From contig NC_090723.1 in NCBI RefSeq assembly GCF_040954835.1, positions 3,854,001 through 3,918,000 on the forward strand: a stretch of DNA of 64,000 bases. Reading direction: 5' to 3'. A model generated the notes under the pieces. The model was not told the DNA's origin. It worked only from the letters and a program-made list of their open reading frames with translations, and made no database searches. Shown here one piece after another: positions 47,904-61,854 of this stretch. The DNA is from Lepisosteus oculatus (Eukaryota > Chordata > Actinopteri > Semionotiformes > Lepisosteidae). The number at the start of each line of letters is the position of its first letter. Position 1 is the first letter of the stretch. The position numbers and the translations under genes are program-made.

Positions 47904-47905
<2 letters not shown>

Positions 47906-50900
47906 TAAAACCTCAATCTGGCTTTACATAACATCTTGAGGTCCTGGTTAAACTGATGTATCTTAGTAGCTGTGAATGTGAGCTGGGGAGAGCACTTTGC
48001 TAATGAAACACTTCCTGATGTTGCAGGCAGATCTGCTCATCAGTCACTCATGCAGTTTATTTTGCTGCCAGACTGAACAAACGTTTAATTGGGATAGTTC
48101 TTTTTTCAGTTCCGATTATGATCTATTTATCATGAGGATTTGCCATGAAAGTGGTTCAAGGTGTAACACGTGTGGTACCTCAAGTAAGTAAAATAATGAA
48201 CTTATTTAGAATTCAAATCATCTAGGAGATGATAGATGACCCAGCACACAACTGCGCAATTTAAAAGTACAACCCCCTTTAATTTGAAATATATTAGTCA
48301 TGGGAAAGAATTATGGAAGGCTGTCTGAAAACATCGGTATTCACCTCAGCATTAATACACAGTACACAAACAGAGGCTGCAACACATATATTGTACTCTT
48401 GGAGCCTCTTCACTTGTGTGACAGATGTTCCCAAGCAGGGTTAGAGAGTTTATTCACATTTAATGAATTTCTTTCTGAAATGCTGATGAAAAGTGAGAGA
48501 CAGGGCTTGATGATTATGTTGTTGTTGGGTGAATAAATTACTGTGCCAGAATATTCTCAATATTGATTAATTCTGGATTGGAATTAAAGCATCCTGTTGG
48601 GCTGGCATGTGCAGTAGGGGCACAGTTTTCCTGTGCTTTTCACCCTTGTCAATCTAGACGCCAGATATTACAAAAAAAATTATACTGTGACATTACAAGC
48701 AGTGCTGCTAGAATAGAATATGGTAGGTTGCTCAGAATATGGTAGCATCGTAAAGTAATTCTAAGATGTCTTGCCGTTAACCTCCTCGTACTCCAGCATT
48801 CCCCCGTGATTTGGATAGTTCTTTTCCCAGGTATGAGATTCAGAAATGGGAGAATCTTGGCTCGTTCAGGATTTGTTCTCTGCTGGGCAACTATGTTTTG
48901 AGAAATCCTTCAATAGGGATTGGATGCAATAAGGATCCCATTTTAAACATAAAACAAAAATGAAATATGATTAGTATAACTAATACTACCATAAAGTATA
49001 AAATATAAGAAGCAGAACTGGACCTCTGCTGATCCTGTATAACAGCTGTCAGACCAGATCTGTTGTTTGAGAGCGTTGATTTAACGTTTTACTGGACCTG
49101 GCAGTTTTCTTTTGTTTATGGGGACCCCGGACAGTTTTTGAGTACCCCCAGGGGTCCCTTGTTGTGACCGGTTAGGGTGGAAGGAACAGAGGTGAATGCA
49201 GCACAATGTGGTGCAGCAGTGTGGCTCTGCCTCTAGTCGTACAGTATCGTGCAGTCTGCTGGCGAGAGTCATTTCTGCCCTGTGAATGCTGGGAGGTGCA
49301 AGGGCTCTGCTCTAGGCTGGCGGTGTTGGAAAGAGAAAAGCAAACTCAATTGAGTAGCAGTAATGATGAAGTTGGCTTTGCTTGGTGGCTTCACAGCCTG
49401 GAGGCAGTGTTTTTAAAAGGCAGAAGCACTGGCAAGCAGAGAGGCCTTGTGGGTAGAGCTGAGAGATACTGCCGGGAAAGCAGCAATGGGTGGGCTTTAA
49501 CCTTGGACCCAAGGAGCTGGAAAGGAGACAAAGTGGAGCAGCTTTTAGCAAAAGGCAAAGGAGAATGGAGTATCGGGATCACCTGCGTTGTGCCAGTGAT
49601 CGTGTGGGAGTAAGGCAAGATGGAGTGAATCGTCGGCGATTCCTCTGTTCATTTCGTAACCTTTCAGTTTGTCATGCGGAAAGACCTGTGTTGAGGAGGT
49701 GAGGTAGAATAGCGATTAGAAAGCAGCGACAGCGGTGTACCGAGAGGACTGTGAAGGAGCAACAACAGTGTGCAGACCAGGGCCTCAGTCTGACTTGAAG
49801 AACAAGGCACAGAAGAGGAGGTGAAGGTGCCTCTGGATGAATTCCTTACTCAACCTGTCATGTCAGCTGAGACCAAAGTGAATTATAAAGAGGTTCTTTT
49901 CACCGAGGCAAAAAACAAAAAGCAGAGACTTGCACGCCTTTTCATTTAAAATAGCCACTTAAGCAGAAAGGGTTTTCATTTTCTTTCTTTTGTTCCACTG
50001 TCTCCCTCTGCCGGAACACCTCCCTCCCCTTAATCCCCTTGAACTTCACATTAAAATATGAAATGCTTTAGTGGAATGTCACATGTATTGTCTGAGCTCT
50101 GCAAGTTACACCATAAAATACAATGACATACAATATAAAGGAAAATGCAAATATGAAAACCTGTTCCGAGAAACAGAAGCCCAAAACGGTCCTCTATGTT
50201 CTAGGAACATCATTGCTGCTTTCCCCCTTCCAAAGCTGAGTATCACAAGAATTCCCTGCTCCCATCCTCCTTTCCCTGAAGATCACAAAGACCCCCCTTC
50301 TTACAAAGGGGTCACTAACTCGCCAACCCGCCCCTTCATACAGAATCCTCCCCAGATCCCCCCTTCATACTGTACAACACAGTCACCTTATTCCTTATGT
50401 ATAAGCCTCCTTGTCTTATGCTGTAGGCTGTGCCGTGGGCATCTGGGGAAAGGAAACAGCAGCAGAATGAGCAGGGAGGGAAAGATGGCACTGAGAAGGA
50501 GAGAGAGCAGCATTTGCTTACAGAACGCTCTGCTGGTCTCTCTCCTCCCCCTCTGTCTTTCTCTCTCCTCACTTCCATTCCCCTTGTCTCTCTCGCTTGC
50601 TTGCTCAGGTGCCTGGAAATATAGCCGAGAATTGATTTTTTTCCTTTCTGTGAGGCGCGTGTGTGGAAGAGGAGAAGGGGAGAGATGGGCTTTAGCCTCC
50701 TTTTACTCTGTATTACAATACTTCCTTGCCCGGTGCTGCTCTCTGTCTTGTCTTTTTAAAACCTGCTTCCTGTAACAGGATTAAACCGCTAACACATCCC
50801 CATGTCAATTGTTTTAAAATTTAAATGATTACTTTTCCACCGTCCTGCTGCTTTCCTCTATTCTCAACGGTAATAAATGTAACCTAATATTTAGATCACC

Positions 50901-51039
50901 TAAACGTGGAATATAAAAGCTTATTCTTATACAACAAAGGGGTAACCCTGTGTGAGTCTGTTTGCTGTCTGTGTTGTAGCCTATCTGTGTTGACAGGAAT
51001 ATGCTTGCTGAAGCAGGTGTGCTTCAGTACTGTTCTTAA

Positions 51040-51420
51040 ACACAAAAGAACTTGAGAATGGTTGCAAACGAAGGGAAGCCATTCCACCCTTGTTTGTTTT
51101 GTTGCCTGTGGCTAATTGATCCGACAATCTCGTCCAGCGGTTTCCTAAGAGCAGGGGATCAGCTTGGACAGCGTGGCTGGTTGGCTGGTTCCAGACTCCC
51201 ACTGCCCCTTGTGCAACAAAGTTCCTCCTGTTCTCAGTTTAAAATGCACTTCCCTGCAGTTTCTGTGTATGTCACCTGGTTCATTTGTCAGTGCCAGCTC
51301 TGAAGAAGTCCAGTAGGTTGACTTTGTTTGGATAGTTGAATCAGGTCTCTTTTTAGTCTTCTCTGTTCAAGACGAAGAATATTCAGTTCATTCTTCTTTG
51401 TGATGGATCGCAGAGTGATT
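51040..51420 (+). mobile_element. Probable LINE-type interspersed repeat
   Basis: Phrases such as GGAAGCCATTCCACCCTTG, GGCTGGTTCCAGACTCCCAC, AAGTTCCTCCTGTTCTCAG and TGCACTTCCCTGCAGTTTC resemble a common fish repeat, and a weaker relative occurs at 46400. No reverse-transcriptase motif is left. Confirmation needs a repeat library. Confidence 0.4.
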
Positions 51421-53579
51421 TCTTCAGCTTGCCTTTGCTCTGCCAATGTCTTTTTTCCTTAAAAACAGTGTAATAGGCTTGTTCCACTTGACACATTGAC
51501 TGTCTATCAGTAACTTCATCAGAGAAATTGTCAGTCTCAGCCTGTCTGCAATGGAAGTCTGTGCTCTACTATATTTAGCTTGGTAAGGTTCTGCTGAAAG
51601 CTTGGAATACTTGGAAAAATATCATAGAGCATTAACTACGTAGAAACAAAGTAAATCAGATTTTTCTAAATAACTTGTTGCCTCTCCTTTTACTGAACAT
51701 ATGCGAAATTTTATTTTAAATCGGGGTAAAAACTATTTTGAACCTCTGTGGTATAGAATCACTCAACCCTATATTGCCTAAGCAAAGTCTTTCCACTAGG
51801 GGTGCTATATTTCTATTTTAGTCCATTTCACCATGTCAGTAGACTTTTCTAACAGTATAGAGGATTGTTCAAAATCTTGTAGTTTCATCTTGTTTGTCTT
51901 CTGTGGGATGTTGTTTACATTACTACCTCTCCTGTTTTACTGCACAGCAGTGGGCTTGTTACCCCCTTCATCCATTACATCCTTCTGTTTTGCTTTGTAG
52001 TATTTCCTGCTTTCACTGTGTATTAGTATAGCTCTGCTCTGCCATGCATTAACATCACATTGTGACGCAGAACTCTGTGAAGCACAACTCCAGTGTGAAG
52101 TATACACCGATTAGAGCTCTGCCTCTGCTATACAGTTACAGCACAGCTATTTATACTAACCTGCAAGTCCACTCTAATCTATTCTGTCATTCTATAAGGG
52201 TGCAGCTTTATTGGTATAAAGGATTTGTGTGGTGCAAAGAATGCTAAAAGCCTGCAGAGGGAACTGGTGATGGCTTGATGTCCATTGATGTCAGAAGCAT
52301 TTGCCTTTGCTTAAGCTTGTTCCGTTAGGTTGTCTGCTTTTAAAGACGTCGTGCTGTGCTCAAGCAGTGGAACAATGCAGCCCCACAACTCTGGCACTTA
52401 GCTATTATGTCACAAACATATTTATGTCTTATATCTTACAACAGCTTGAGTGAGATGTGGCATGCTTTTACAACACAGGACAAAACCCCTGATTAATGCA
52501 GCCGTGACTGTACACAGCATGTTATTAGTTACGGGGGAAACAAAGCAAGTGGTTTTTGGAAAAACACGCTCTCGTTGAGTGTGCCGCGAGGGCTCAAACA
52601 TTATACAGCCCTTCGGATCTCTCTCACTCTGTGAATTATGACTTTTCATACACCTGTGCAATCCAGACATCTGTGCTACACCTGCATTGCCAGTACACTA
52701 ATGTAACAGCCAGATTGTATTGTGTATTTTCAGCATGAGTGGCTTTTTGAGTTGCCAAAAAAAAAGCCAAAGCTAAAGTTGGATCTGAACCTGCTGAAAT
52801 GATGGACACATGCTGTTACGTGTTAAAAGCAGATAGCAATTATGACTGCAAACACACAGTTACACTTATCATTAATGTTTACTAATTGCACAGCTTCCAC
52901 TTCAGTCTCCATTACTTGTTCTTTGCATTCAGCACAACCTCAAGATCCTCTGCGAATTTATCAGACATTTGCGGCTGTAGAATATTTCGAATTTAGGCCA
53001 AAGCACATGAAAAAAGTCACTCTTCTCGTTTTTTGTAGGTTGACGCAGTGAGTTGTGTGTTATTTGGCGATCTGCAATGTGTTTTTGTATCTCTCAGTGA
53101 GAGTGTAAGGTAGCAGTGCATTAATTGATGCAGTGCGTTAAGCTTGACAGAATGTGGAATTATGATGCTGAGCTGGGACAGCAGGGAATTGTAGGGGTTG
53201 CATTGGTCTGTTTGGGGAGATAGTTGAACACTAAACAATTTTGGTGTTTTTATGCTTAGGACAGGTTAGAAATCATTCCCCGTGTAGGACAGTGCTTGAT
53301 CCTGATGTCAGTGATGTATGTGTTTTATCAAAGGGCTGTAAATGCCTACATGACTTGAGAAAAGTACTTCTCAGATAGAACACCATGCTTATTAGTATGG
53401 CACGAAATGACCACTTGGCTTGGCATGGTGATTGTGTATTATGTTTGCAGGCACTGAGAGTTGAAGAACTCTTTCAAATGTAGGGCTGCATTTATGTTTT
53501 AAAAGGCACCTGCACTGGAATATTTCCCTTGCTCTGCACTTGCACGTTATTATTTTTTTTTGTCTCCAGTATTTTTTAT

Positions 53580-53910
53580 TGCTGTGTCAGGGAGCGTTTG
53601 CTTGGCGTTTTCCCTGTATCTCCGGGCTCGGGCCCGGGACCGAAAGCGGCACTTTCGCAGAAGGAGCGTGCGGCCCGGCGTCTCGGAGCCCGGAAGTGAC
53701 GCAGCTGCGGACGCCTGCCTTCACACAGCCCATCTCCTCCTTTAGAAAGTCTCGGAAAACAGCACCCTGGGCTGCAAACGTTCCTGTAATTACACACTCA
53801 GCTGGTGCGCCTTTTCATCTCTCCCCGGCTTTTTGATGCAGCCTTTTATAGCGCGGAGAGAAAGAGCTTTGAGCCTGGGCTGGAGTGTAAGTGCTTCCGA
53901 ACCCTTTAGC
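53580..53910. promoter_or_regulatory. Intragenic CpG island with ETS-CRE motif
   Basis: CpG is dense (CTCGGGCCCGGGACCG, GTGCGGCCCGGCGTCTCGG) in an otherwise AT-rich intron. CCGGAAGTGACGCAG at 53690-53704 joins an ETS site to a CRE half-site, a pairing typical of active CpG promoters. TTTTATAGCGCGG near 53845 is TATA-like. It could be an internal promoter of srcin1, since mammals use alternative first exons, or of an unknown transcript. No first-exon peptide was recognised. Confidence 0.45.
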
Positions 53911-56849
53911 GCTCATCCCATTCTCCTTAAACACCCGTGGCACTCAAGCTAACAGATGTACAGAAAATGCCTACATACAGTATCTGTACATCATATGGAT
54001 GCTTTTTTGTAGTAACAAAGGAGCCTATTAAGTCAGGTCACATACAGTCTTACTTTTGCTTGAAACAACCCACTCGAATGGAGACTGGAGCCGTGAACGC
54101 ACGTAAGGGGTATTTGAAAATTTGCTGGGGATATTTCTTTCGAATCCATGTCGAAGGAGTGGCACGGTACAGTAGCTGAGTGGAACAGCTCATCTGCGAG
54201 CCAGCTCCTAGGGGACTGGGGCAGTCTGCTGCAGGACTGCTCAGAGGGGCAGGTGTTCCCAGGGGACGCTCGGTGAGGGAGTTTGAGGAAAGGGCCAGGG
54301 ACTGACTGCAGAGAGACAGAGGCCGTGCCTGTGGGAATAGGTGTTGGCAACATAAAGTACGTTGGGTGTGTAGATGTGACAATTATTTCTGCTTTTTTTA
54401 ATTTGGAAGTGCTGGAAAGGTGTAGTGTATCTGGCTATTTGTAAAAGGCAACTGACTTTTCACAAATTTCATGATGCATGGCATCATGCACGGCTTTACT
54501 TTTTAAAAACATGAATTTTTATGATGTATGCAATTTATGCATTGTTATCCAAATATGACATATGAACATTGAGTCCCCTTATTTGCAAAATTATAAGTAG
54601 AGAAATGCAGAGGAATGCATCTCTTTTGTACCTGTAGAAGTATACAGTATATCTTTGCAAAATGTGTTTTTTTTGTGTAAAATAAGTGGATTTCCCATGT
54701 TTGCTCTTATTGGATTTTGCTGTACATATGGCTTTTGTGTTTGTGCTTTTAACTGTCATCTGCAGACTTACTGTGGTTCTCATGTTTTGTAGCTCCCTTT
54801 GAGTGTGTTTTTGAAGCATGCTTAATACCATCAAAGGCAGGCTTGCATATAGTCAAATTTAAATAATTGCTAGTTTATATAAATACATTTACAATGATCT
54901 CATTAATCAGTTAGAACAGTTCATTCTCATTGTGGCTGTTTGACTTCATTACCTTCTAGGCCTTCGAGCTAGAAGGCGGTAGGATTTACAGAATGTTCCC
55001 AGTACGTTCTGGCAGTGTAGATTGCTAACTCAGATGGCAAAAGGTGCCATTCCCAATTGCATGTGACTGATTTGCGTCAATACATTTTTTTTGTATTTAA
55101 GGTTTTTTAAAGTAGCTTCAATTATTTAATCTTATCAACAATGCTGTGAGCTTTGCATGATATGTTTCTTTTTTCCAAGACTTACTCAGTTATGAAATAT
55201 GAGTATAGGACTGGTGGTTACGTTGTTAATTATTGTTTTGTTCTTACTTGTGATCTGAATCTAAAGTGTTTCCTGCTTTCTAAACAGGTTTGTTTGCAGA
55301 TATTAATGAAAGATTCAGCCATCCATTATGTTTGTGTAGTGGATATGCTGTACTCCAAATGCACAAAATGATTTTGCTTCAAGAGCACTGAGTTGTACAA
55401 GCGTGGAAGTTTACCACGGAAGACCGTGAATAAACATTGATGCGCTGCAGTAAACACTTCTTATAACTGTCTGTTACAGTGTAGCATGATATTCCCACGA
55501 TCCGGTGTAGTAAAACACAGTGAAGACTTGTTAAAACCTTATGAAAAGTTATATAAAATCACAATAAAATAGCACAAAAAAACTTATTTTTTTATTTATT
55601 GTGATAAAATTTTATTATGGCTATTTTGATGATTCTGAAAACCTAGGTTAAGGAAACGCAGCCAGCGGCACAGCTTGGACTTGAGCTTGGAAACTCCTGG
55701 TATGAGCCCCTTTACTTGATCCGTGGATCTCCTAGCCTCAACTCAAGACAAAGCGGAGAGGGCTACACTACATTCTCCATCAGAGCTTGGTATGACCTGA
55801 TTCATCACTGGCTAGCCACTGAAGCACTGCCACAGTTTCAGGTCCACTTTCCTCCTCTGTGGACAGACAGAAGTTCCTTTGTCAGTCTTGTAGAGTAAGT
55901 GTACTATACTGTAGATGGACATAGATACTGTGTATGACCTGTAATATATATGGGTCCTTTTACAAACTCCAAATATTCAGTGACAACAAATTACAGAAAA
56001 AGCACAACATTTATTTTCATGATCAATTATGATACTGTTGTCTCTTGCTTGTAAATATTAGCTACCAGTGTGGTTTGAACTAATAGATGTTGGAAAACAG
56101 CATGCAATTGTGTACTCTGGTTTGGAAAGCGGCTATGGCTCTGGACTTGCTCTGAACTCTGGCCAGAGTACTGCAAGTTGAAATGATAAAGTGGGGACAG
56201 TGGGAGCAGTGGGGACACTGCTACAATATACTTGAGCCAGGGAGTGAGATCCAGCACTTCCAGCTGTATAATGCGGCACATAATGTGGATTTAAAAGGAA
56301 AAATAGATAATTGTAACCATTTAAGTCTCTCTGGACAGAAGTCTGAGCCAGATGCATTAAATTAAACAACCACTGCTTGACTCTTTGACATAGTATGTAG
56401 ACGCAGCTAATGGTGAACTGTAACTACACAGGGGGAAAAACTGATGATGCTGCATGTATAACTGGGTAAAATATTTAATTATGTTTAGACTTGAGATATT
56501 CTAAGTGACTTTAAAGAGCTCAGAGAATTACAATTTTCATTTGACTTAAATGGCCATCAGATCGAAGGCTATGTTCGAATGAATCTGCACTCCTCCTAAA
56601 GAAAACCCTCTTTGACATCACTGTTTTAGTAAAGTTCACATTGTAATGCTGAATCTATTTTAAGTCTATAAGAAGACTTCATTGTTAAGCGCTGCATGGA
56701 CAGGCTGCTAAATCAAACCTTCCTCAATTATTTTTAAATTTGTTTGCCTTTCCGTTGTCTCGCTCCTGAGTGACTTGCTGCAAGATGAGCAGATTACACT
56801 TCTTTTGTTCCCAATCAAAGCAGAGGAGGTTAAAATAAAAAGAGATTGA

Positions 56850-57180
56850 CATATACAGAGAGAGGGAGAGAAAATGCATGACGGAGATGGAGAGATAGGA
56901 GAAAGCGACGCAGCACGAGAAGGTCCTGGCGCACACAGCGTTCCTCATTCTTTCCTATTGACTTCACTTGACTGCACCGCGCTGAAAGAAAATCTTTACC
57001 AAGGCTGGAAGGACGAGTGAAGGACGCTTTGCAGGCCGGAGAGCTACTGCTATCTCTTCTGATGAAGACTAATGGCTGTTGACAGTCCAGATCTGCCCAG
57101 TCCTGCTGCAGGCTTGTTTCAAATGGACATTTTTCAGTGCGGGTCTAGACTCCTAGAGCTCACCTGACGCCTTTTCCCAT
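56850..57180 (+). other. CpG-bearing patch with short frame, possible internal exon
   Basis: A purine-rich lead (56858-56925) runs into CpG-containing DNA (GAAAGCGACGCAGCACGAG, CACCGCGCTGAAAG). An ATG at 57072 opens MAVDSPDLPSPAAGL and stops after 31 codons. No homologue is recognised and no clean splice sites decide the matter. Confidence 0.15.
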
Positions 57181-58419
57181 CTTCTGTGCGCCGATATTTC
57201 AGCTTGCCCACAAGAATATAAGTTCAACTGTATTGGCTTTATCCAGTAGATCAGTTGGGATCTCTTTATTATGGTGCCATGTTTTTAATTTTAGTCGGTG
57301 GAAGTCTCCTGTTAATCTCTGGAGGAAGACAAGGTGATAGGTGCACATCTCTGGCAGGCTCTGCCTATTGTAGGCATTTATGCAGGCTGTGTCATACAAC
57401 TGTCATTTTGCTTTCCAGTCCTTTACAGTGTGCAGAACAAGTGACATTTGTGTCCTCTCCTCCTCAGTATTCCAGGCTATACACCAAAACCAGAATTCCA
57501 GCTGCCAGTCAGTCGAGATCATGTCTCCTCTTTCATACTATACAACTTCCATTCAAGCACTGTGAGCCGCTGGGCAGCAGACTCTGGTTTTACCTCTTCC
57601 TCTCATGAGGGACTGCGTTTGATTGAAAATGCAAAGTGTGGAGAATGATTTTCCAATCAGACCAATTCATCGTCTCATGTGTATAGTGATTACCTGACTG
57701 ACAAATACTCGCTTTAGCAAGAAAAACAACACAGAAGAAAAGATACAAATGAGAGGGAGGTCATTTGTCCCCTTTAGCTCCTTTGGCTGCTAATAGTGAA
57801 TTGATCTTAGAATCTCTTGTTTGGACAGCTGGACAGGTCCAATTGTTAATTAACTTTGACTCAGTTTTCTGGAGGATGTTTCTCAGGGTGAAAACTGTGG
57901 TGAAGACAGAAGTTCATGTTAACAAGCTCCTCGCTTTATGGGGTTTGTACATTTTGTCCTACAAAAACATTTTACAGTGACACAGTAGCGACTATCATCA
58001 CTAAGATTTGAATGCATTCTCAGTGATTTGGTAGAGGAGCATATTTTATTTCTCCATTAAGAAGAGAGTCCCGTTATTCATTGGAAGACTATTTTAAAGT
58101 TGTCTTTCAGGACCCCGAAGTGCTGTTTCTGTGTCTGGGTGAATCTGGGTCAGTCTGTGCGTGACGGACAAGCTCCCATTATCTGTCCCTGGCTGTATAA
58201 AGGCTGCCACTCATCTGCAAAAAAAAGAACGAGAGAGAAACAGCAAGAGAGAAAAATGGAGAGATAGAAAGCACTTTATTCCCTGCTGAGAGATTGGATT
58301 TGATATTGACTCGCTGGGCAGTGAGTGTCAGACCTCCCCCTCCTGGCTCACTCTCTCACTCACAAATACTGCAGAAAAAGGGTTTTTCGCACTGTTCAGT
58401 CCTAGAGTCTCTGGTTCCT

Positions 58420-58540
58420 GGGCCTTCAATCATCCAGGTGGATGCTGCACATTGGTGGTGGTGGAGGGGATCCCCATTACCTGTAAAGCGCTTTGAGTGG
58501 AGTGTCCAGAAAAGCGCTATATAAGTGTAAGCAATTATTA

Positions 58541-58584
<44 letters not shown>
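58420..58584 (+). mobile_element. 5S-type SINE tail with long ATT microsatellite
   Basis: CATCCAGGTGGATGCTGCAC, then GGGGATCCCCATTACCTG, GTAAAGCGCTTTGAGTGGAG and AAAGCGCTATATAAGTGTAA, match the last 110 bases of the 27303-27880 element closely. A 45-base ATT/TTA repeat follows (about 58537-58584). Of the partial copies this tail is the least diverged. Confidence 0.85.
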
Positions 58585-58586
<2 letters not shown>

Positions 58587-61500
58587 ATGAGCAGCAAATA
58601 ATTAAAAAAAACATGTTGTGCTTACATTCAATTGCTTTAATTTGATTAGGGCAAGTAAGCAAAAATAAGAACTGTATCTCTTGTGAAGTAGACTGTATGG
58701 TCATATACCTGAGGCCTGTTACTGTGCTGAACAGTATTTAAGTGAAGCATTTGAAGGAGCATCATTTATGAAGAGCACAACACGAATATTCTTGGAAAGC
58801 TTCACAACCCACAATGATGTGCAATTCAATCAGCCAAAACAAGGGTCAACGCTGTGCCTCACTCTGCAAACGGAGATTGCAATAGTCTAGAAATGAAGTG
58901 ATCCTCGCCTACTGTTTAAAAAACATCATCATTATCCAAAACAGTTGTGTACAGTAATATTCTGCTCAGGGTCCTTGACCATGCAGAGGCACTGTGACAA
59001 TGCAGCAGAACAATGTGGTGCAATAAAAAGGGGGAAAACTCATAATCATATGAAGGAAAAACAATACCATTCTTTGCCTTGTCTAATATCTATAGAACTG
59101 CGGCGTCACAATGATGCAGGAGTCAAATGTGCAACACAGAGATTACAGATAAAAAGGAGGCTCATTTGCAGCTGCTCCTGGCTGATTGGGGGGGATTATG
59201 TTCATGGCTGCACAATCAGAGTGCATTAACCAAGCCCTGTGTCTTTAGGATTGTGCTACACCTAGTCCTCTGCCACTGGTGATGCCTTATAAATATGTAC
59301 CACCATGCACAGTGAAAGTAAGGGGATTATTGTAGCTATCAGGAGCTTTTTTAATTTTGTCTGCAAAAGCAGAAGTGTTTTAGTGTTGCACTGATTCGTA
59401 CTAAAGAACAGCTCCCCTTTGACTCCTTTGACAATGTACAATAAATAATGGACCACGATTCAGATGTTATTCTATGAAACACTGATGTGCCATTAAGCCA
59501 TATATTACCAAAAGCACTTTAAAGCCAGACCAGGCTTAAAAAATGTCCTTGAATAATTCATTAACTGTATTTTAGTAATTACGTGAATATGTGGTCCGTT
59601 AAAATCTCATTAATGTCTGCCTTTTAGCTGAACAGTGTACCGTTGATAATCCCTTTATCTTGTTACACGTTGTACTGGGAGAGTCATGGATATCTCCATA
59701 TGCATTGTGTTGTGACGGACATACTAGGACATGATCCGTACAGCATCTTCTGGGTTTTGTATCCTAAGTGTAGGACCAGAGCTTAGTGAAGGTTAGTGAT
59801 ACTTTATAGGTGAGTGAGAAGGACTGCACTTGCTTCAGACGGAAGACCACTTTTGTTTTTCATATTCTACTTTCTTGTGTGTTTGAGTAGTAATTGTATA
59901 TGGTGCATTGCACTTCCTTAGGGCACAAGTCTTTACAGGCTTCTGTACATGCGATTGAACAGTGGGCCTCTTTACTCAAGCTTTTCCTGCTCGAGGAGCG
60001 ATTTCTGTCCTGCTTTATTAAAAGCCACGAGCAAAGGCCAATTAGGCTTCTCTGTCAGAGGTTTGTACAGTGGGTATGTAACAAGAATAGTTTTTCTTTT
60101 GCTATGGAAAAGACATGACTGCAAAGAGCATTGTTTGAACCCTAGTTGCCACATTATCTCTAGGAGCCCTTTGACCTGGTAATGCCAAGCGGACTGGTGA
60201 CCTCTTGTCTCAGTGTCTGTGCGGTAGTGTGGTAGTGCACACAGCGCAGAAGGGAGAGTTAGCCCCATCGTCTTCGCACTTCTGATTACATCTGTGTGCA
60301 TCGTGATGAGTACTAGTACTGTGTGCCAGTCTTTGTCTTTTTCCATCTGTGTTCTGCGTATGGCTGTCAGCCTTTGTGTGCCCACCTGTACTGACACCAG
60401 TGAGAGTGCCAGTGCCTTCTGGTGGCTGAAGCAGACACTGAATCTCAAAGAGGCTGTATCTGACTGTAACCAGCGGCGTCTAGTCTAAGGCCTTGTTTCT
60501 TTCTAGTGTGGTTTCTCAGAGGTGTTCAGCTGCTTTAAAAAGACTTGGCTGATTCAGGAGAATATTCTCTCTGGAGGATTTGGCTTTCGTTTTCATTTAA
60601 AAGCAGAGGGATGGGGGTTCTGCTAATCTGAGCTCAAGAGGATGGGCACTATTGCTGTGTGGGATCCCCAGTGCAGTGGAGCAAGCAGGTCGTAGTGAGA
60701 TGGTCAGGGTCCACTGGCTGTCTAGCTGGGAGAGGAGAATACTGGGATATACACACTGCTAGTAGTGAAGTGTTAAATATCTATTAGAACAGGATTAGTT
60801 TTTCAGTCATTATCAAATCTAATTTATGTATATGATGAAAGTAGGATGATGTGTACATGTTGGAATATGTTCTATACATTTAGCATATTTTAATTTTTTC
60901 ATATTTTCATTGGCTGGTGGCAGCAACTTGAGGAACACTGATGAGGACTGGTATCAGAACGTTTATTTCTGAAGCATCCTGTCTGGGTGCTGTAGTAGTG
61001 ATGCGTCGGTGTTGTGTGCTGTAAGTGTGCTGCGTGTGTGCTGGTGGAAATGTTTGTCAACACTAGTGGGGCTGTACTAGAGAGCCGGTGGGGTGGGGGG
61101 TAGGGGATGGTAGGTTAATAACAGAGTCTTTGTCAGGCCAGGCCTCTCACACTGCGTTGAGCACGGCAGTTTAGGCGTCAGGATTCAGTCCTGGTTATTA
61201 AATGGGTGAAAGTAGGAGGCAGACAGGCATGTCAAAACATCCCTCACAAGGACACGAGGTGAGAAGAGCAGGCTGCTGTCAGCACGGCCAGGCAGAGCCA
61301 GGCAAGATCTCCTCCACCGCCGCGTGATGTGTAGAGCTGGAAACTCTGCATTCTCTCAATTCATTAAAGATTCCCCTGCCTGTCAGGCAGCACATAGAGG
61401 GTCAGCGCAGCACAATATGGTGTTGTCTGGATTTTCTTTAGGGTCTTTCATTTTTTAATACTTGCTGTATTTTGTCCTGTATGTTTCATTGAAATACAGT

Positions 61501-61850
61501 ACATCACACGGGGAAGAAAAATCCCAGACAATGATGTATCGAGGCCGCAACATTTCGTCAAACCAAACAAAAATAAAACACATTTCGTTATGTATTCAAG
61601 GGTGAGACGCAACTCCTACTGAAGTCAGCATCAGTCCCGCTGTAGATTTGTTTTGTACATGAACAATCCAGATATCCCAGGATAAACAGCTCTTTACACC
61701 TTCACGTCTGCCTCCTCCTCCCTTTACTGTTCGAAACTGTGTCTTGCACCTCACAGAGAACATCTAGGTTTGTTTAGGCTTGGTAAAATCCTGTTAGATA
61801 CTGCATTCTGCTTTGTACCTCAAAAACGATGATTGTAATAGTGGATTGTT
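58585..61850. other. srcin1 intron 1, part without recognised genes
   Basis: Ordinary intron-like DNA. The frame at 59972-60448 (minus, 158 codons) has no familiar domain and overlaps several equally open frames on the other strand, so it is not called. Confidence 0.4.
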
Positions 61851-61854
61851 TTAA

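Noticed and set aside
47870..47905. CRISPR-like repeats (ATT arrays here and at 58540, ATC at 28941)
   Set aside because: They are trinucleotide microsatellites at SINE tails in eukaryotic DNA with no spacer structure.
50071..50775. 234-codon plus-strand frame in the srcin1 intron
   Set aside because: The central and C-terminal parts are low-complexity Leu/Ser/Cys runs from pyrimidine-rich DNA. No familiar motif or splice support is seen.
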